From the NCBI GenBank assembly GCA_035527995.1, contig DATKZJ010000221.1, positions 1 to 5,111 of the forward strand: DNA of 5,111 bases, read 5' to 3'. Source of the DNA: JAFGTF01 sp035527995 (GTDB lineage Bacteria; Spirochaetota; B62-G9; DRHN01). Positions 1 through 5,111 of this stretch are shown piece after piece. How positions within the stretch are numbered: position 1 is the first letter of the stretch; the number at the start of each line of letters is the position of its first letter. The notes below the pieces were generated by a model that ran no database searches, was not told where the DNA came from, and saw only the letters and a program-made list of their open reading frames with translations. Position numbers and translations under genes: made by a program.

Positions 1-458
1 TGCCGCTTCATCTCCTCCTCGTCCTCGTAGTCCCTCGGGTCCACCTGCCCCGAGATGTACCCCATCTTATGCCCCGACTGCCGAAACACCCCGAGGTACT
101 TCTCCGCCCCGCGCTTCACTATCTCCTTGTACATCCTCCACCATATCTCGTGCGTGCTCAGACCCGGCTCCCTCCTCTTCTGCTCTATCGCCCACTCACG
201 CCAGAACCCCGGATCGTCCTTCAACACCGCTCCGCTCAAAGGCGGGTTCGTCGTTACCCCAACAAAAAGCTGCTCCATCGGCCTGTCGGATATGTAGTAA
301 CGGTCCAGCAGCTCCTCCTCCGCATCACGCTCCGCCAGAGGCTTTGCCTTTATCCGCTCCTTCTTCCAGGTCTCGTATACCAGCGGTGAGGAATCCCACC
401 ATATCTCAAGATCTCCGCTCGTCTCGTTGAACCGTTCCATTGAACTCTTCTTCGTCAT
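1..458 (-). CDS. Transaldolase-family protein, N-terminal 152 residues (runs off the window)
   Basis: Translation of the minus strand from the ATG at 458 is open to the window edge, with no stop. A GGAGGT Shine-Dalgarno sequence at 468-473 lies nine bases upstream and fixes the start. The fragment carries GVTTNPPLSG (residues 67-76), matching the ATTNPS/T strand-2 motif of transaldolases, and ISGQVDPR (135-142), matching the VS.EVD strand-3 motif. Asp22 in IWWDSSP probably corresponds to the strand-1 catalytic Asp (Asp17 of E. coli TalB). The Schiff-base lysine of strand 4 would lie past the edge, so catalytic competence cannot be confirmed. About 48 residues separate Asp22 and Thr70, against about 16 in TalB, so there is a charged insertion. 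Transaldolases move a dihydroxyacetone unit between sugar phosphates in the cytosol; some relatives are simple aldolases. Last visible gene of the operon, 18 bases after the VOC gene. Richer in GC than its neighbours. Family call firm; exact reaction not. Confidence 0.85.
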   Translation of the reverse strand, partial: MTKKSSMERFNETSGDLEIWWDSSPLVYETWKKERIKAKPLAERDAEEELLDRYYISDRPMEQLFVGVTTNPPLSGAVLKDDPGFWREWAIEQKRREPGLSTHEIWWRMYKEIVKRGAEKYLGVFRQSGHKMGYISGQVDPRDYEDEEEMKR

Positions 459-467
459 CTCTCTTCT

Positions 468-473
468 ACCTCC
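468..473 (-). promoter_or_regulatory. Shine-Dalgarno site of the transaldolase-family gene
   Basis: On the minus strand the sequence reads GGAGGT, followed after nine bases by the ATG at 458. It occupies most of the 18-base spacer after the VOC stop codon. It selects this ATG over the second in-frame ATG six codons later, which has only a weak purine stretch upstream. Confidence 0.75.
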
Positions 474-476
474 GTT

Positions 477-905
477 CTATCGTTTTTCGTAAAGTTCTAT
501 TATCACGTTGTCCGGCCCCTTGACATAGCAGATCTTAGGACCATTCTCCCTTGTTACCATTGGATCCGAATAGGCTCTATATCCGAGAGTCTTTATCCTC
601 TCATACGCCTCGTCAACAGACGATACTGCAAAGGATATGTGTATGAGGCCGGGATCGTTCTGCCGCTTGTACTCCTGTGGTTTCTGTTCCCTGTCCTTGT
701 ACTCGATCAGTTCTATCCTGCATGCTCCCTTCTTGACGACACAGATGTTCAGGACAGCGTTCTCAACCCCGACGACCTCGCTTATTGCATCGCCTTCGTG
801 ATACGCGCGGTAGTCGACCGTCATGCCCATGACTTTGGTGTAGAACTCTACCGAACGTTCGATATCTTCAACACTCAGGCCAATATGATTTAGCTCCTGT
901 ACCAT
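477..905 (-). CDS. VOC superfamily (glyoxalase/bleomycin-resistance fold) protein
   Basis: A complete 142-residue protein with two beta-alpha-beta-beta-beta modules. Module one runs from about residue 4 (LNHIGLSVEDIERSVEFYTKVMGM, of which the HIGLSV core is typical) to about 70; module two starts at GLIHISFAVSSVDEA (86-100). The four metal-ligand positions of the superfamily are all present: His7, Glu65 (in RIELIEY, Glu68 being an alternative), His89 and Glu137 in the closing IIELYEKR. A divalent-metal enzyme is therefore expected. Family reactions include glyoxalase I, methylmalonyl-CoA epimerase and ring-cleaving dioxygenases; at this size and with this pattern an isomerase, epimerase or lyase is more likely than a dioxygenase. 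GAGGAG sits four bases before the ATG. It begins 15 bases after the nitrilase stop, so it belongs to the operon. A plausible but unproven role is handling of a reactive carbonyl product or epimerising a keto intermediate. The substrate is unknown. Confidence 0.9.
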   Translation of the reverse strand: MVQELNHIGLSVEDIERSVEFYTKVMGMTVDYRAYHEGDAISEVVGVENAVLNICVVKKGACRIELIEYKDREQKPQEYKRQNDPGLIHISFAVSSVDEAYERIKTLGYRAYSDPMVTRENGPKICYVKGPDNVIIELYEKR

Positions 906-909
906 ATCA

Positions 910-915
910 CTCCTC
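910..915 (-). promoter_or_regulatory. Shine-Dalgarno site of the VOC gene
   Basis: The minus strand reads AGAGGAGTGAT directly before the ATG at 905, close to the full anti-Shine-Dalgarno complement. The GAGGAG core lies inside the 15-base spacer after the nitrilase stop, so terminating ribosomes would cover it and translation is probably coupled. Confidence 0.65.
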
Positions 916-920
916 TTGTT

Positions 921-1661
921 TCACCACTGCTCGTTTTCTTTATCGAGGGTTACTTCACAGGAGAGCAACTCCTCGTCATGCTCGCTCCCTTTGTGTACGA
1001 CGATTCCGTTTGGATGGACTATCATGCTGTTCCCGAAACTGATCTTCTTCATCAGAGTTCCCACAGCGTTTGCCTTTAAGACATATACGTTGTTCTCATA
1101 TGCACGTGCGATAGGGAGCGCGATATTCTTCTCCCTTTTCATCTTGGACTCGACGAGTCCGTAATAATGAGCGCTGCAAATATATACCGCTTTTACACCT
1201 CTCTTCTTGAGGCGTTCGGTTATGTGAGGATTGTTTTGATCTCTGCATATTATCACTCCGATATCGCAGCCTTTATATGAAAAGACAGTCTCCTCACCGC
1301 CTGCCCTGAAGTAGTCGTGCTCGTATATCGTAAGCATCTGCTTATGGTATATATATCTTTCCCCTCGGGGAGTCAGAACGACAACACTGTTGTAGAGTAT
1401 GTCTCCCTCTTTCAGAGGTGTGCCTATTATTGCACATACGTTGCATCGGTCTACACTTTTTTGTATTTCTCTCAGGGCGGCCTCTACTTCTTTGTAATCC
1501 ACCTTGAGAAAGTCCTCGTAGATATACCCTGTGAGGGCCGTTTCAGGAAAGGCAACCACTTCGATTCCCTCAGAACAGGCCTTTTCAATATATGATAATA
1601 TTTTTTTCCTGTTTTCGTCTAGTCGACTGGTCAATTTTATCTGTGCAACGGCAAGTTTCAT
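921..1661 (-). CDS. Carbon-nitrogen hydrolase, nitrilase superfamily
   Basis: A 246-residue protein beginning MKLAVAQIKL, the usual first strand of the family. The Glu-Lys-Cys catalytic triad is visible: Glu40 in AFPETALTGY, Lys107 in YHKQML, and nucleophile Cys139 in GVIICRDQNNP. The family hydrolyses or condenses non-peptide C-N bonds (amides, carbamoyl groups, nitriles, or glutamine in NAD synthetase domains) in the cytosol. The length is slightly short for a stand-alone member (often 260-300), with a trimmed C-terminus. Arg140 follows the cysteine where Tyr or Trp is common. I place the start at the ATG at 1661, two bases after the upstream kinase stop, because it gives the canonical N-terminus; a TTG four codons earlier (1673) is possible and overlaps the kinase. 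GGGG at 1668-1671 is a weak ribosome-binding site, so translational coupling is likely. The substrate is unknown; an amidase role on a sugar-derived or side-product amide is inference. Confidence 0.9.
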   Translation of the reverse strand: MKLAVAQIKLTSRLDENRKKILSYIEKACSEGIEVVAFPETALTGYIYEDFLKVDYKEVEAALREIQKSVDRCNVCAIIGTPLKEGDILYNSVVVLTPRGERYIYHKQMLTIYEHDYFRAGGEETVFSYKGCDIGVIICRDQNNPHITERLKKRGVKAVYICSAHYYGLVESKMKREKNIALPIARAYENNVYVLKANAVGTLMKKISFGNSMIVHPNGIVVHKGSEHDEELLSCEVTLDKENEQW

Positions 1662-1663
1662 AT

Positions 1664-3226
1664 CTATCCCCAATGCTTTTTTTGGAATCGCGCGAGCCTC
1701 TCATAGATACCGCCGTTCATCAGCGTAAGGAAAGCATCTCTATATATCTCGAATCCCTCTTCATACAGCTCGTTGTTTTTCATGTCCGGCTCTATCGTGT
1801 CGAGCGGATGCACCATCTCTTCAACCCCCTCCTCCACCGAACCGAAGACGCCGCACCCCGCCGCTCCCAGAATCGTCGCACCGAGGGTTGTACATTCAGA
1901 GACGCCGAGACGTTCGACTGTTCTCCCGTAGATATCGGCCTGTATATGGTTCCAGAGATCGGACTTCGAGCCGCCCCCGGAAAGTCTAAGTATATCGAAC
2001 GGCTTTCCAAGCACCTCCTCCATCGCCATTATCACCATCTTCGTCTCGAAAGACACCCCTTCCAGTATCGCTCTCGCCATGTCCTTCCGATCATGGATGA
2101 ATGAGAGCCCGATTGTAGCTCCCCTTGCAAAGTCGTGGTAGTTTGGAGTGACCTGTCCCTGGAAGCAGGGATAGAAGAGAAACCCCTTGCTCCCCACAGG
2201 GCTCTTCGATGCCTCAAGCGTTATGATATCGTACACATCGAGGCCCAGCTCCTCGGCAGCTCTCCGCTCTGTCCCGGCATACACGTCTCTCCACCACTTC
2301 AGCGCGGCCCCTGCTGTAAAGGTGAGCCCCTCCATGTCCCACTTGTTCGGTATGCCGGAACCTCCTATGAGCACTGTTCGCTTCGGGTCCTTCTTTCTCG
2401 AGTTTATGTGTGCGACCATCACCATCGCTGTCCCGATTGTGATTTCAGCCATCCCCTCTCGAACGATACCTGCTCCGATCGCAGCGCACTGCTGATCGCC
2501 CGCTCCTATGGCTATCGGCATGCCCTCTGCAAGGCCGGTCTCCGACGATGCCTTTTTCGATACCTTCCCCACCTGCCGCGCGGGTGTTCCCATAGGGGGG
2601 AGTTTTTCTGTCGAAAACCCGATCCGTTCGCAGAGGTCACTGCTCCAGTCGAGGGAGTCGATGTCCATCATACCGTTCAGTGTAATGGATGCGGGATCTG
2701 TACTTAGCTCCTCCGCCCCGAGCTTATAGAGGAAGTACTCCTGTCCGTTGAGGATCTTGAAGGTACGATCGTACAGCTCATTTGAATTATCTATATACCA
2801 TTTAATCTTCGAAAACGACCACATACTCGAGATAGGAACGCCAGTAATCCTGTGGTACAGCTCGTCCCCGATCTCCTTTTTAATCCACAAAAGCTCCCTG
2901 TCGGCGCGTGCATCCGACCAGATGATCGAGTTCATGAGCGGATTGATGTTTTTATCAACAGGTACGAACGTTCCCCGCTGGCTCGATATCCCGAGCGCCC
3001 GAATCAGTTTCGGATCGACGTTCGTTTTTGCCAACACCTCCCTCGTGGTTTCGCAGATCTTCTCCCACATCAGTACGACATCCTGCTCGACCCATCCCGG
3101 ATGTGGAAAGACGCACGGATACTCCCTGTAGGCCATGCCGACGATCCTTCCCTCTGTGTTGGTGATGAGCGCCTTTACACCGGTGGTGCCGATATCAAGA
3201 CCTGCGAGGTATAAACTGCCGTTCAT
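1664..3226 (-). CDS. FGGY-family carbohydrate kinase (second of two, xylulokinase-like)
   Basis: A 520-residue protein, full length for the family. The N-terminal actin-like domain opens with GLDIGTTGVK (9-18), the phosphate-binding loop with Asp11. SSQRGTFVP (81-89) and IIWSDAR (101-107) line the sugar site, and SMWSFSKIKWYIDN (134-147) resembles the first FGGY signature. Catalytic base Asp244 is in AIGAGDQQ. The C-terminal domain has GTA (265-267) and the nucleotide-binding SGGGSKSDLWNHIQADI (416-432). FGGY kinases transfer the ATP gamma-phosphate to a sugar or polyol hydroxyl in the cytosol. The QMHG motif typical of true xylulokinases is replaced by SQRG, so xylulose specificity should not be assumed; a ketose, polyol or LsrK-like substrate is possible. 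The ATG is preceded by AGGAGG eight bases upstream. It lies 36 bases after the first kinase and ends two bases before the nitrilase ATG. An A7 run crosses its last codons. Confidence 0.93.
   Translation of the reverse strand: MNGSLYLAGLDIGTTGVKALITNTEGRIVGMAYREYPCVFPHPGWVEQDVVLMWEKICETTREVLAKTNVDPKLIRALGISSQRGTFVPVDKNINPLMNSIIWSDARADRELLWIKKEIGDELYHRITGVPISSMWSFSKIKWYIDNSNELYDRTFKILNGQEYFLYKLGAEELSTDPASITLNGMMDIDSLDWSSDLCERIGFSTEKLPPMGTPARQVGKVSKKASSETGLAEGMPIAIGAGDQQCAAIGAGIVREGMAEITIGTAMVMVAHINSRKKDPKRTVLIGGSGIPNKWDMEGLTFTAGAALKWWRDVYAGTERRAAEELGLDVYDIITLEASKSPVGSKGFLFYPCFQGQVTPNYHDFARGATIGLSFIHDRKDMARAILEGVSFETKMVIMAMEEVLGKPFDILRLSGGGSKSDLWNHIQADIYGRTVERLGVSECTTLGATILGAAGCGVFGSVEEGVEEMVHPLDTIEPDMKNNELYEEGFEIYRDAFLTLMNGGIYERLARFQKKHWG
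1676..1682 (-). other. Candidate -1 slippery heptamer A AAA AAG at the kinase/nitrilase junction
   Basis: The sense strand reads CAA AAA AAG CAT in the kinase frame, so the heptamer A AAA AAG is in the same phase as the known bacterial dnaX slippery site. A one-base backward slip would continue GCA TTG GGG ATA GAT ATG, which is the nitrilase frame with no stop in between. A purine stretch GAGAGG lies 14 bases upstream, but no convincing downstream stem-loop is seen. It may be chance. Confidence 0.3.
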
Positions 3227-3234
3227 GTGATTCT

Positions 3235-3240
3235 CCTCCT
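3235..3240 (-). promoter_or_regulatory. Shine-Dalgarno site of the second FGGY kinase
   Basis: A perfect AGGAGG on the minus strand, eight bases before the ATG at 3226, within the 36-base spacer between the two kinases. It decides the start: the protein then opens six residues before the phosphate-binding loop core, as usual for the family. Confidence 0.85.
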
Positions 3241-3262
3241 ATGGTTTCCTGTGCCCACCCTG

Positions 3263-4816
3263 CTATCTCTCCGGTAGCTCGATCGTGTGGAGCTCGCTCA
3301 CCATATCAAATATCTGGTACAGGGGGCCGTTCAGTATCTGTTCCCGCAGCTTGTGTATCTTCGTGTATATTTCATTGTTCTCTGGATTCGGATCGAACTG
3401 GTCCTTGATCTTGATCCACTCGTTTACGGTCTTGCGGATATCACTGATGTCCCCGACACCGTATGCCGCCAGTATCGCGTTCCCCAGCACAGCCCCCTCC
3501 GTGCGTTCAAGTGTTACGTAGGGTGCGTTGAGAACATCCGCCTTTATCCGGTTCCAGAATGCTCCTTTGCTCCCGCCGCCTGTACCAACGATCTTCATGA
3601 GATCGATTCCCACGCTCCTCAGTATGTTCACATACCCGAGGTATTCAAAGGCGATAGACTCGAGGATCGATCGCCAGAGCGTCCCTGCGTTGTTTGAGCC
3701 GTAGAGGCCGAGCCATGCAGCAGACGCATTCGGCCACGCAGGAGAGCTCCTTCCCTGAAGAAATGGAAAGAAAAGCGAAAACTCTGCGCCGATAGGGGTC
3801 AGCTCTGCGATCTTGTTCATCTGTTCGTAAAAATCTTCGTCACCCTTCTGCTGGAGCACCTCATCCCTGAACCAGCGCAGGCTCAAACCGCCTGCAGGTA
3901 TGAAGCTCCAGTACATATACTGATCGTCCAGCGTGGCCATGGCGTTTATGATGACCTTCTTATCGGTCACTTCACGCTTGAAGTCAGGCACCGCAAATGT
4001 AAAGATGGAAGCGGTGCCGGCAACATCGGAGCACATACCGGTCTCTACTACACCGGAACCAAGGTTCGACTGCATTATGTCACCTGCTCCTGCAACGAGA
4101 GGAATTCCTTCCCGCAACCCGACTTTTTTTGCTTCCTCTCCTGTGAGTGTTCCGACAACGTCCCACGGGCTCTTCGCCTGCGGGAGGATCTCGTATGGGA
4201 TCTCGAGTATCTCCATCTGACGGGGAGACCAGTCCCTGCGGTGAGCATCAAACCCTATCACCCATCCGGACATGTGTGCCCAATCTATAAAGGCGTCTTT
4301 TGCCTTGAGGCCCCCCAGCTTTCCCATCACATAATGGGCGGCGGAAACCACCTTCTTCGTGCGCTTTAAAAAACTTCTGTCATTCTTGATCAGCCATTTA
4401 ACGATCATGGGAGGCATGTACGCCCCGATGTCTGCATTCCCGCTCTCATCCGCCCACAGAGGATCGAGCTTTTCTGTGGTGTACCTCACCTCCTCCTTCG
4501 CTCTCCCGTCGAGGTATGGGTAGTAGAACCCTACCGCGTTCCAACTCTCGTCTATTGGCAGAAAACCGCAGATAATACCGCTGCATGCTATCCCCTTCAC
4601 GTACCCCGGTTCGATCTTACTCTTTTGTACACACTCCAGTATACCTTCAGTGACGACACGGTAGAACTGATCGGGCTCCATCTCCGCCCATCCAGGTTTC
4701 GGGTACTTGATCTCGTGCGGCCTGTACGCCTCTGCAATGAGAGTCGAATCGTCTGCATAGATTGCAACCTTTGTACCCATTGTCCCGCAGTCGTACCCTA
4801 TGTAGTACTTAGCCAT
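3263..4816 (-). CDS. FGGY-family carbohydrate kinase (first of two)
   Basis: A 517-residue protein. The start is placed at the ATG at 4816, giving MAKYYIGYDCGT; the in-frame ATG six codons upstream is rejected because AGGAGG (4821-4826) lies inside that extension. The N-terminal domain has YDCGTMGTK (8-16, Asp9), an uncommon form of the FGGY phosphate loop, then PKPGWAEMEPDQF (40-52) and YLDGRA (101-106) at the sugar site. Catalytic base Asp246 is in AGAGDIMQ. GTA (267-269) and VGTGGGSKGAFWNRIKAD (410-427) form the C-terminal ATP site. All core catalytic features are present, so it should be active. The xylulokinase QMHG motif is absent (CSGIICG instead), and the sugar-binding segments differ strongly from those of the adjacent kinase, pointing to a different substrate or hydroxyl rather than a recent duplication. 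First gene after the 111-base gap behind the ABC transporter ATPase. The exact sugar is unknown. Confidence 0.93.
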   Translation of the reverse strand: MAKYYIGYDCGTMGTKVAIYADDSTLIAEAYRPHEIKYPKPGWAEMEPDQFYRVVTEGILECVQKSKIEPGYVKGIACSGIICGFLPIDESWNAVGFYYPYLDGRAKEEVRYTTEKLDPLWADESGNADIGAYMPPMIVKWLIKNDRSFLKRTKKVVSAAHYVMGKLGGLKAKDAFIDWAHMSGWVIGFDAHRRDWSPRQMEILEIPYEILPQAKSPWDVVGTLTGEEAKKVGLREGIPLVAGAGDIMQSNLGSGVVETGMCSDVAGTASIFTFAVPDFKREVTDKKVIINAMATLDDQYMYWSFIPAGGLSLRWFRDEVLQQKGDEDFYEQMNKIAELTPIGAEFSLFFPFLQGRSSPAWPNASAAWLGLYGSNNAGTLWRSILESIAFEYLGYVNILRSVGIDLMKIVGTGGGSKGAFWNRIKADVLNAPYVTLERTEGAVLGNAILAAYGVGDISDIRKTVNEWIKIKDQFDPNPENNEIYTKIHKLREQILNGPLYQIFDMVSELHTIELPER

Positions 4817-4820
4817 ATTC

Positions 4821-4826
4821 CCTCCT
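4821..4826 (-). promoter_or_regulatory. Shine-Dalgarno site of the first FGGY kinase
   Basis: The minus strand reads GAGGAGGGAAT directly before ATGGCT. The AGGAGG core is four bases from the ATG at 4816. Because the site lies within the longer reading frame beginning at 4834, it argues for the shorter protein. Confidence 0.75.
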
Positions 4827-4837
4827 CTATCCATACG

Positions 4838-4856
4838 ATTATTTACGCGTTAACGC
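4838..4856 (-). promoter_or_regulatory. Perfect 10-base palindrome beside an AT-rich box; candidate operator/promoter for the kinase genes
   Basis: GCGTTAACGC at 4847-4856 is its own reverse complement and interlocks with a second palindrome, ACGCGT (4845-4850). On the minus strand it is followed directly by TAAATAAT (4838-4845), which could serve as a -10 box. A -35 box is not clear: GTGAAA upstream is a poor match at about 19 bases. This would suit an operator for an internal promoter between transporter and kinases, but the promoter is weakly supported and the palindrome is short. Confidence 0.3.
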
Positions 4857-4883
4857 ACACTATTTTTCACAGAGCAGATCCCA

Positions 4884-4916
4884 CTCCAGGTGCCCTCGAT
4901 ACAGGGCAGCCTGAAG
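4884..4916 (-). other. Strong bulged RNA hairpin after the ABC ATPase gene
   Basis: In the minus-strand transcript, CTTCAGGCTGCCCT pairs with AGGGCACCTGGAG: thirteen pairs (one G-U), a single bulged C and a GTATCG loop. It begins 11 bases after the transporter stop. No T-rich tract follows on either strand, so it does not look like an intrinsic terminator. A role in 3'-end protection or processing, lowering kinase output relative to transporter, is a reasonable inference. Confidence 0.55.
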
Positions 4917-4927
4917 GATGAACTCCC

Positions 4928-5111
4928 CTACCCCAGGAGACTCTTTCCGGTATCACCATCGAAGATGTGGATATGTTCGAACTTGATCTTCATCCATATC
5001 GGCTCATCGATGTCGGCCTTATATCCGATCACCGTCTTGGCCTTTACCATGTTCTCGCCGATCATGATATCGATTATTACATCCTCACCGAGCGGCTCTG
5101 TGATATAGATC
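4928..5111 (-). CDS. Sugar ABC transporter ATP-binding protein (MalK/MsmK/UgpC type), C-terminal 60 residues
   Basis: The minus strand is open from the window edge to a TAG at 4928-4930. The visible 60 residues read as the end of the C-terminal TOBE/OB regulatory domain of CUT1-type sugar-importer ATPases: IYITEPLGEDVIIDIMIG at the start matches the usual V.EPLG.....D..IG strand pair, and FEHIHIFDGDTGKSLLG at the end matches the typical F....HLFD..TG..L tail. Walker A, signature and Walker B motifs lie outside the window. The protein would power uptake of a sugar, oligosaccharide or polyol at the inner face of the membrane, supplying the kinases downstream. Isoleucine is coded by ATC in ten of twelve cases, unlike the transaldolase fragment at the other end. 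The family call rests only on this tail but is consistent with context. Confidence 0.8.
   Translation of the reverse strand, partial: IYITEPLGEDVIIDIMIGENMVKAKTVIGYKADIDEPIWMKIKFEHIHIFDGDTGKSLLG

Noticed and set aside
55..389. Overlapping plus-strand reading frames at the left edge
   Set aside because: The minus strand here encodes clear transaldolase-family motifs with a good Shine-Dalgarno site; the plus-strand frames have neither.
1628..1635. Palindrome around a SalI-like core (AGTCGACT region near the nitrilase start)
   Set aside because: Only eight bases, inside coding sequence about 40 bases past the slippery site, too short and too distant to serve as a frameshift stimulator.
1592..2104. 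Plus-strand reading frame of 170 codons spanning the kinase/nitrilase junction
   Set aside because: Antisense to two well-supported genes, low-complexity His/Arg content and no family features.
2135..2707. Plus-strand reading frame of 190 codons opposite the second kinase
   Set aside because: It lies wholly antisense to a kinase with all family motifs, has no recognisable motif of its own, no convincing ribosome-binding site, and a composition rich in Arg, Cys and Pro typical of antisense translation.
4367..4373. Slippery-type heptamer T TTT TTA inside the first kinase
   Set aside because: It lies mid-gene in a conserved, intact reading frame, so slipping would only truncate the protein; taken as chance.
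4817..4834. Six-residue N-terminal extension of the first kinase (ATG at 4834)
   Set aside because: The AGGAGG site for the internal ATG lies within it, and the family N-terminus starts at MAKYYIGYD.
4884..4916. Intrinsic terminator after the ABC ATPase gene
   Set aside because: The stem is good, but no T-rich run follows on either strand, so it is reported only as a hairpin.

Overview
The window is a stretch of bacterial-looking accessory carbohydrate metabolism. Every gene that can be supported lies on the minus strand, so transcription runs from the high coordinates to the low ones. Order of transcription: (1) the last 60 residues of a sugar ABC-transporter ATPase of the MalK/MsmK/UgpC type (4928-5111, enters from outside the window); (2) a non-coding gap of 111 bases with a strong bulged hairpin and a 10-base perfect palindrome; (3) a first FGGY-family sugar kinase (3263-4816); (4) a second, clearly different FGGY-family kinase (1664-3226); (5) a carbon-nitrogen hydrolase of the nitrilase superfamily (921-1661); (6) a VOC/glyoxalase-fold protein (477-905); (7) the first 152 residues of a transaldolase-family protein (1-458, leaves the window).

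Spacing is tight downstream of the gap: 36, 2, 15 and 18 bases between genes, four of the five with a clear Shine-Dalgarno sequence (AGGAGG, AGGAGG, GAGGAG, GGAGGT) and the nitrilase start coupled to the kinase stop. The layout is that of one catabolic operon: import of a sugar or polyol by a CUT1-type ABC transporter, ATP-dependent phosphorylation by one or both FGGY kinases, and carbon-carbon cleavage or transfer by the transaldolase-family enzyme. The amidase-like and VOC-fold enzymes are not part of a standard pentose route and suggest an unusual substrate, an amide-bearing intermediate, or removal of a reactive by-product. The substrate cannot be read from the sequence.

The organism cannot be named. 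Strong AGGAGG ribosome-binding sites, an ABC/FGGY sugar operon and a middling GC content fit many anaerobic bacteria. Isoleucine ATA and arginine AGG codons are common in the transaldolase fragment although it is GC-rich, a combination often seen in thermophiles. Base and codon use change along the operon, hinting that its parts have different histories.

The items most worth a second look are the hairpin and palindrome between transporter and kinases, an in-phase A AAA AAG slippery heptamer at the end of the second kinase that would read directly into the nitrilase frame, and the divergent N-terminus of the transaldolase-family protein. I found no tRNA or rRNA gene, CRISPR array, insertion sequence or intrinsic terminator.
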